Assembly (NCBI GenBank): GCA_002389295.1
Contig: DGOE01000127.1
Span: 1 to 9,653, forward strand
From: Flavobacteriales bacterium UBA4474
GTDB lineage: Bacteria; Bacteroidota; Bacteroidia; Flavobacteriales_D; Sanyastnellaceae
DNA length: 9,653 nt
Direction: 5' to 3'
Shown here one piece after another: positions 6,057 through 9,653 of the stretch (position 1 is its first letter; each line of letters starts with the position of its first letter). Below the pieces are notes generated by a model. The model was not told the DNA's origin. It worked only from the letters and a program-made list of their open reading frames with translations, and made no database searches. The position numbers and the translations under genes were made by a program.

Positions 6057-7655
6057 TCACACCGCTTGGGCAGTCTTGAACTCCGAAGTGGTGTGGAAGG
6101 TGATCTCCGGGAAGTTGCCTTGCTCCATGTCGAGCAGGAATTGGGAGGGGGCCAAATAGACGTCGTTGCCGTCTTTATCCACCGCCATTTCCGACACCTT
6201 GAGCCGCTTGAATTCCGCGATTTTCTCTTCGTCTCCGGTCAGCCAGCAGGCCTTGTGGAAGCGCTTCGGGACAAAGGTGGCTTTGGCGCCGTACTCGTGC
6301 TCGAGGCGGTATTGAATGACTTCGAATTGCAGCTCGCCGACCGTGCCCACCACCTTGCGGTTGCCCGGATTCATGACAAAAAGCTGGGCCACCCCTTCGT
6401 CGGTCAACTGTTGAATGCCCTTTTCCAACTGCTTGGATTTCATCGGGTCGTCATTCTGCAGCTCCTTGAAAATCTCGGGAGAGAAGCTGGGAATCCCCTG
6501 GAACTGCAGGTCTTCGCCCTCGGTCAACGTGTCGCCAATTTTGAAGTTGCCCGTATCGTAGAGGCCCACGACATCTCCGGGGTAGGCTTCGTCCACGACC
6601 TCTTTGGAAGAGGCCATGAAGGTCGCGGGGTTGGCAAATTTGAGCTTCTTGCCCAGCCGTGTGTGGGTGTAAAAAGCCCCGCGCTTGAAGGTCCCGCTGC
6701 ACACGCGGAGGAAGGCGATGCGGTCGCGGTGCCGCGGATCGATGTTGGCGTGAATCTTGAAGATGAAGCCGCTGAATTTCTCCTCGGTGGGGGCCACTTC
6801 GCGTTGGGTAGTGGCGCGCGGCCGAGGGGTGGGGGCAATGCGGATAAAAGAGTCCAGCATCTCCTGCACACCGAAGTTGTTGACCGCCGATCCAAAAAAT
6901 ACCGGCGCCACCTCGCCCCGGGCATAGGCGTCCATGTCCAACGCGTCGTAGACACCTTGGACCATTTCGACGTCTTCACGCAGCTGGGCCGCGTGTTCAT
7001 CGCCGACCATTTCGTCTATGGCCGGATCGTCGAGCCCTTCGATGCTGAGCAGGTCCTCGGTGATCTTTTGCTTGTGGCTTTGGAAAAGCCGCAGGGTGCT
7101 GTCAAACAAGTTGTACACACCCTGAAAAGTGTGGCCCTGGCTGATGGGCCAGGAGAGGGGACAGACCTTGATGCTGAGCTTGTCCTCGAGTTCATCCAGC
7201 AGGTCAAACCCATCCCGCCCCTCCAGGTCCATCTTGTTGATGAAGATGATGACGGGGGTGTCACGCATGCGGCACACCTCCATCAGGCGCTCGGTCTGGG
7301 CCTCGACACCCTTGACACAGTCGATGACCAGGATCACGCTGTCCACTGCGGTGAGCGTGCGGTAGGTGTCCTCGGCAAAGTCGCGGTGACCGGGCGTGTC
7401 CAAGAGGTTGATCAGGCTGTCCTTGTATTCGAAGGCCATGACCGATGTCGCCACAGAGATGCCACGCTGCCGCTCGATGTCCATGAAGTCCGAGGCCGCC
7501 GTTTTGGTGATCTTATTGGACTTGACCGCTCCAGCCGTTTGAATGGCCCCACCAAACAGGAGGAATTTTTCCGTCAGCGTGGTTTTGCCCGCGTCGGGGT
7601 GGCTGATGATGGCGAAGGTTTTTCGCCGGGCGATTTCCTGGGTCAATGCGGCCAT
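6057..7655 (-). CDS. prfC: Peptide chain release factor 3 (RF3)
   Basis: RF3 is the translational GTPase that removes RF1/RF2 from the ribosome after peptide release. The 532-residue length matches typical RF3 (about 529 in E. coli). GTPase motifs are intact: P-loop SHPDAGKTT (18-26), switch I RGISVATS (64-71), DTPGH (86-90) and NKMD (140-143), with GSA at 255-257 in the G5 position. A beta-barrel domain II (about 295-390) and the RF3-type C-terminal domain (including FVMNPGNRKVVGTVGELQFE, 426-445) follow. EF-G domains IV and V are absent, which excludes EF-G and ribosome-protection proteins. The ATG at 7655 fits the family N-terminus (MAALTQEIARRKTFAIISHP). It starts 17 bases after the glycosyltransferase stop, on the same strand, and carries its own promoter-like box. 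All key residues are present, so it should be functional. Confidence 0.97.
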   Translation of the reverse strand: MAALTQEIARRKTFAIISHPDAGKTTLTEKFLLFGGAIQTAGAVKSNKITKTAASDFMDIERQRGISVATSVMAFEYKDSLINLLDTPGHRDFAEDTYRTLTAVDSVILVIDCVKGVEAQTERLMEVCRMRDTPVIIFINKMDLEGRDGFDLLDELEDKLSIKVCPLSWPISQGHTFQGVYNLFDSTLRLFQSHKQKITEDLLSIEGLDDPAIDEMVGDEHAAQLREDVEMVQGVYDALDMDAYARGEVAPVFFGSAVNNFGVQEMLDSFIRIAPTPRPRATTQREVAPTEEKFSGFIFKIHANIDPRHRDRIAFLRVCSGTFKRGAFYTHTRLGKKLKFANPATFMASSKEVVDEAYPGDVVGLYDTGNFKIGDTLTEGEDLQFQGIPSFSPEIFKELQNDDPMKSKQLEKGIQQLTDEGVAQLFVMNPGNRKVVGTVGELQFEVIQYRLEHEYGAKATFVPKRFHKACWLTGDEEKIAEFKRLKVSEMAVDKDGNDVYLAPSQFLLDMEQGNFPEITFHTTSEFKTAQAV

Positions 7656-7662
7656 GGGGCGG

Positions 7663-7696
7663 CAAAATTAGCCTACCCGGCGGCCTGATGCCGCAA
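7663..7696 (-). promoter_or_regulatory. Candidate prfC promoter (TTG-N23-TAATTTTG)
   Basis: TAATTTTG (7670-7663 on the minus strand) matches the Bacteroidota -7 consensus TAnnTTTG exactly. A TTG (7696-7694, part of TTGTTG) lies 23 bases before it as a possible -33 element, a slightly long spacing. The -7 box ends 7 bases before the prfC ATG, so the leader would be only a few bases or absent. The box lies in the 17-base gap after the glycosyltransferase stop, and the -33 candidate lies inside that gene. This would let prfC be transcribed independently of the upstream genes. Confidence 0.5.
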
Positions 7697-8854
7697 CAAG
7701 TTGGTCCAGCGTGCAGAAAGTGACTGTCGTCCATGGCGCCCGATGTACTTGGTGCCAGCCTCCACCCGCGGTAAAATGGCGTCCGGGTGGTTGCGCAAGG
7801 TGAGCAGCGCTTGGCCGAGCGCGCCCGCATCACCGGCGGGAAAAGTCCACCCGCGCCCGTCCCCAAGCAGTTCTGCCGTGCCGCCTGTGTCGGTGCCGAT
7901 GATGGCACACCCGGAAGCCATGGCTTCGAGCGTCACCGAGCCCACGCTTTCCTGTGTGGAGCATACCACGACCACATCGGCGGCAATGAACGCATTGCGG
8001 GGAGAATCGTCATAGGGCCGGAAGTGAACCCGCCACTGCAGCTCATGGTCGCGCACGAAAGCCCTGACCTCATCAAAATAATCGCTCAAGGTGTCGAGCG
8101 TGGGGTCGCCGACAATCAGGGCGTGCACATCCTGAGGCAAGTCTGCCAATGCCTTGACCAGGACGTCTTGTCCCTTTTTACGGTCGATGCGTCCGATCAA
8201 TGCCACCACAAAGGACTCTTGGGACAACCCCAATTCCAGCCTGGAAATGCGCTGTTGCTGTATGCGTTCTGTCACCGGGACGAACCATTTATCGTCCAAT
8301 CCCAAAGGGAGGATGTGCACCTTGGAAGCGGGCACGGGGGTGTGCTTGCACAACTGATCCTTGAGCCATTCCAGCGGGGTGACCCAGGCGTCGATGGCGC
8401 CGTAACGCAGCCTGTGGTAGAGGGAACGCTTCGGTTTGGGGATTTGCATCCCCTGGTGAAAGAGCAGTTGGGTTCTGCCGCCAAACATGCCAAGGATGCG
8501 CCGGGCCCACGCCGAGGTGTCCAGGTCGCGGGGGTCCCTGATCCAAAGCCAATCTGCCCTGTAGCGCGTGAGCCTGGACGCCCGGTGGATGGCCGTCGCC
8601 AACGCCAGGTAGCGGCTGCCACGTCGAATGGTCCTGCAATCCAAGGCCTGTCCTTTGGGCATCTCCGTCGCGATGTAAGCTGTCGTGGCCCGGTGCAGTG
8701 GAGAATCCAGCGCGCACAGGATGCGCACGTGGTGCCCTGAATGGGTCATCCACCGGGCGTGCCGGAGCAGGTTCATTTCCAAACCACCCCATCCTTCGGA
8801 GGTCGACAGCATCACAAGCCGCAGTGGGCGCTCAGTCGAGGATGGGCTGCTCAT
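7673..8854 (-). CDS. Glycosyltransferase, GT4 family, GT-B fold
   Basis: This 393-residue enzyme probably transfers a sugar from a nucleotide-sugar donor to a surface glycan (LPS, O-antigen or capsule) at the cytoplasmic face of the inner membrane. The N-terminal acceptor domain carries the Gly-rich loop EGWGGLEMN (20-28). The C-terminal donor domain begins near 214 with FVVALIGRIDRKKGQD (215-230), including the Arg and Lys that contact the donor phosphates. The GT4 EX7E motif is ESVGSVTLE (302-310), followed by AMASGCAIIGTDTGGTAELL. The ATG at 8854 was chosen over a longer in-frame reading to 9037. It overlaps the SDR stop as ATGA, implying translational coupling, and the extra 61 residues would be low-complexity sequence over the SDR. 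Donor and acceptor cannot be assigned, and no other glycan genes are visible in the window. Confidence 0.92.
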   Translation of the reverse strand: MSSPSSTERPLRLVMLSTSEGWGGLEMNLLRHARWMTHSGHHVRILCALDSPLHRATTAYIATEMPKGQALDCRTIRRGSRYLALATAIHRASRLTRYRADWLWIRDPRDLDTSAWARRILGMFGGRTQLLFHQGMQIPKPKRSLYHRLRYGAIDAWVTPLEWLKDQLCKHTPVPASKVHILPLGLDDKWFVPVTERIQQQRISRLELGLSQESFVVALIGRIDRKKGQDVLVKALADLPQDVHALIVGDPTLDTLSDYFDEVRAFVRDHELQWRVHFRPYDDSPRNAFIAADVVVVCSTQESVGSVTLEAMASGCAIIGTDTGGTAELLGDGRGWTFPAGDAGALGQALLTLRNHPDAILPRVEAGTKYIGRHGRQSLSARWTNLLRHQAAG

Positions 8855-9591
8855 GCCAAGTCGGGCCGAATGGTGATGTCGGATATGACCCCCTGTCCCC
8901 GCGCTTCCATGGCGTGCAGCACCTGAAGGGCGACAAACTCCGGCTGCATGCCCTGCTTGAAGCCCGGTCGGTATTGGTCCAGCAGGGAAGGGTCGCGGGT
9001 TTGCTCGATAAATGAGGTGTCCACGGCGCCAGGGCAAATGGTGGTGGAAGCCACTTGGCTTTTGAGGTCTTGCCGGATGGCCTCGCCCATGGCCAAAACG
9101 GCATGCTTTGTGGCGCAGTAGACGCCGCTGTTGGGAAAGACCATCCGCGACGCCACCGATCCGATCTGAACGACGAGCCCGCTGCTTTCAATCAGGTGGG
9201 GAAGGCAGACGTGCAGGGTGGTCAGCACGCCTTTGACGTTGACATCGACCATGGTGTGCCAATCGGCGAGGTCCGCTTGGTCCATGGGGGAGAAGACACC
9301 CAGCCCGGCATTGGGAATGGCCACGTCGAGCCCCCCAAATGCTGCGACACAGCGCGCCACGGCTTCTTGTTGGGCTGCAGGGTCCAAGACATCCAAAGCG
9401 TACGGCACCATGCGGCCTTCACCCTGGGCGCCTGCCGCGGCTTCTTCCGCCACGGCCTCCAGCATATCCATCCTGCGGGCCGTGGCCCACACGCGGTGAC
9501 CGCGGGCGACCAGCAAGCGCGCAATGGCCGCACCGATACCACTGCTGGCGCCGGTGAGAAAAACGGACTTGGATGGGAGAGGAGATTCCAT
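8851..9591 (-). CDS. Short-chain dehydrogenase/reductase, classical, YdfG-like, probably NADP(H)-dependent
   Basis: This 246-residue protein, a normal length for classical SDRs, has a complete active site: cofactor loop TGASSGIG (13-20), DV at 67-68, NAG (94-96), Asn118, Ser145, Tyr158 and Lys162 (YCATK), and PG at 187-188. Arg39 and Arg40 after the second strand suggest NADP(H) preference. The C-terminal ITIRP (239-243) recalls the YdfG/3-hydroxy-acid dehydrogenase group, which oxidises short hydroxy acids such as serine. The substrate is not certain because SDR specificity is poorly read from sequence. The ATG at 9591 leaves the usual short lead before the glycine-rich loop. Its stop overlaps the next start as ATGA. 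It is the first visible gene of the minus-strand run; an upstream member beyond the window cannot be excluded. Confidence 0.95.
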   Translation of the reverse strand: MESPLPSKSVFLTGASSGIGAAIARLLVARGHRVWATARRMDMLEAVAEEAAAGAQGEGRMVPYALDVLDPAAQQEAVARCVAAFGGLDVAIPNAGLGVFSPMDQADLADWHTMVDVNVKGVLTTLHVCLPHLIESSGLVVQIGSVASRMVFPNSGVYCATKHAVLAMGEAIRQDLKSQVASTTICPGAVDTSFIEQTRDPSLLDQYRPGFKQGMQPEFVALQVLHAMEARGQGVISDITIRPDLA

Positions 9592-9596
9592 GGAAG

Positions 9597-9631
9597 CGAA
9601 AATACCGGTTCACCCCCGGAGCTCAACCGGT
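9597..9631 (-). promoter_or_regulatory. Candidate SDR promoter with overlapping inverted repeat
   Basis: On the minus strand a TTG (9626-9624) and TATTTTCG (9604-9597), one mismatch from TAnnTTTG, are 19 bases apart, the usual Bacteroidota -33/-7 spacing. The -7 box ends 5 bases before the SDR ATG. A perfect 7-base inverted repeat, ACCGGTT (9604-9610) and AACCGGT (9625-9631), has its arms 21 bases apart centre to centre, about two helical turns, and touches both promoter elements. It could be an operator for a dimeric regulator. The long 14-base spacer and missing T-run argue against a terminator. The evidence is motif-level only. Confidence 0.35.
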
Positions 9632-9653
9632 GACCAGGAAAATGAAGCGTGCA

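Noticed and set aside
6057..7655. EF-G or a tetracycline-type ribosome protection protein
   Set aside because: At 532 residues it lacks EF-G domains IV and V and has the RF3-type C-terminal domain.
6066..7688. 540-codon open frame on the plus strand opposite prfC
   Set aside because: It lies almost entirely over the well-supported RF3 gene. The open antisense frame is explained by GC-rich codon use, and the product shows no known motif.
8855..9037. 61-residue N-terminal extension of the glycosyltransferase
   Set aside because: It overlaps the SDR coding region and is low-complexity His/Gly/Pro/Arg-rich sequence. The ATG at 8854 with its ATGA overlap fits the family N-terminus.

Overview
The window looks like a chromosomal stretch of a GC-rich member of the Bacteroidota, most likely a (marine) flavobacterial lineage. 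Three things point there: a secreted Asp/Cys-rich repeat protein of a kind common in aquatic Flavobacteriales, a TonB-dependent receptor with tandem carboxypeptidase-regulatory-like domains at its N-terminus, and exact matches to the Bacteroidota promoter box TAnnTTTG. GC content is about 60% by eye, high for that order, so the exact taxon stays open. No rRNA, tRNA, CRISPR array, insertion sequence or phage gene is visible, and no gene-free stretch exceeds about 75 bases.

Layout. Positions 1-2430 (+) hold the 3' part of a large extracellular protein. It has a 5'-truncated N-terminal region, twelve tandem Cys/Asp repeats (334-2118), two dockerin-like half-repeats (2131-2319) and an acidic tail. 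Two hairpins follow, and the second (2468-2504) is a bidirectional terminator separating this gene from the convergent minus-strand block.

The rest is one tightly packed minus-strand run of five genes, read from right to left: an SDR oxidoreductase (9591-8851), a GT4-type glycosyltransferase (8854-7673, ATGA overlap with the SDR), peptide chain release factor 3 (7655-6057, 17-base gap), a small exported protein with a carboxypeptidase-regulatory-like domain (6016-5357, 40-base gap), and the TonB-dependent receptor (5352-2503, 4-base gap). The spacing allows a single operon ending at the shared terminator. However, promoter-like boxes directly before prfC and before the small exported gene suggest internal promoters, possibly giving leaderless transcripts.

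Working together. The last two genes form a plausible envelope pair: an outer-membrane receptor and an exported partner sharing its domain type. The glycosyltransferase probably acts in surface polysaccharide or LPS synthesis. The SDR and RF3 have no evident functional link to the others. I see no clear novel multi-gene defence or metabolic system. The points most worth checking are the repeat architecture of the secreted protein, the near-leaderless promoter arrangement, and the receptor/partner pair.
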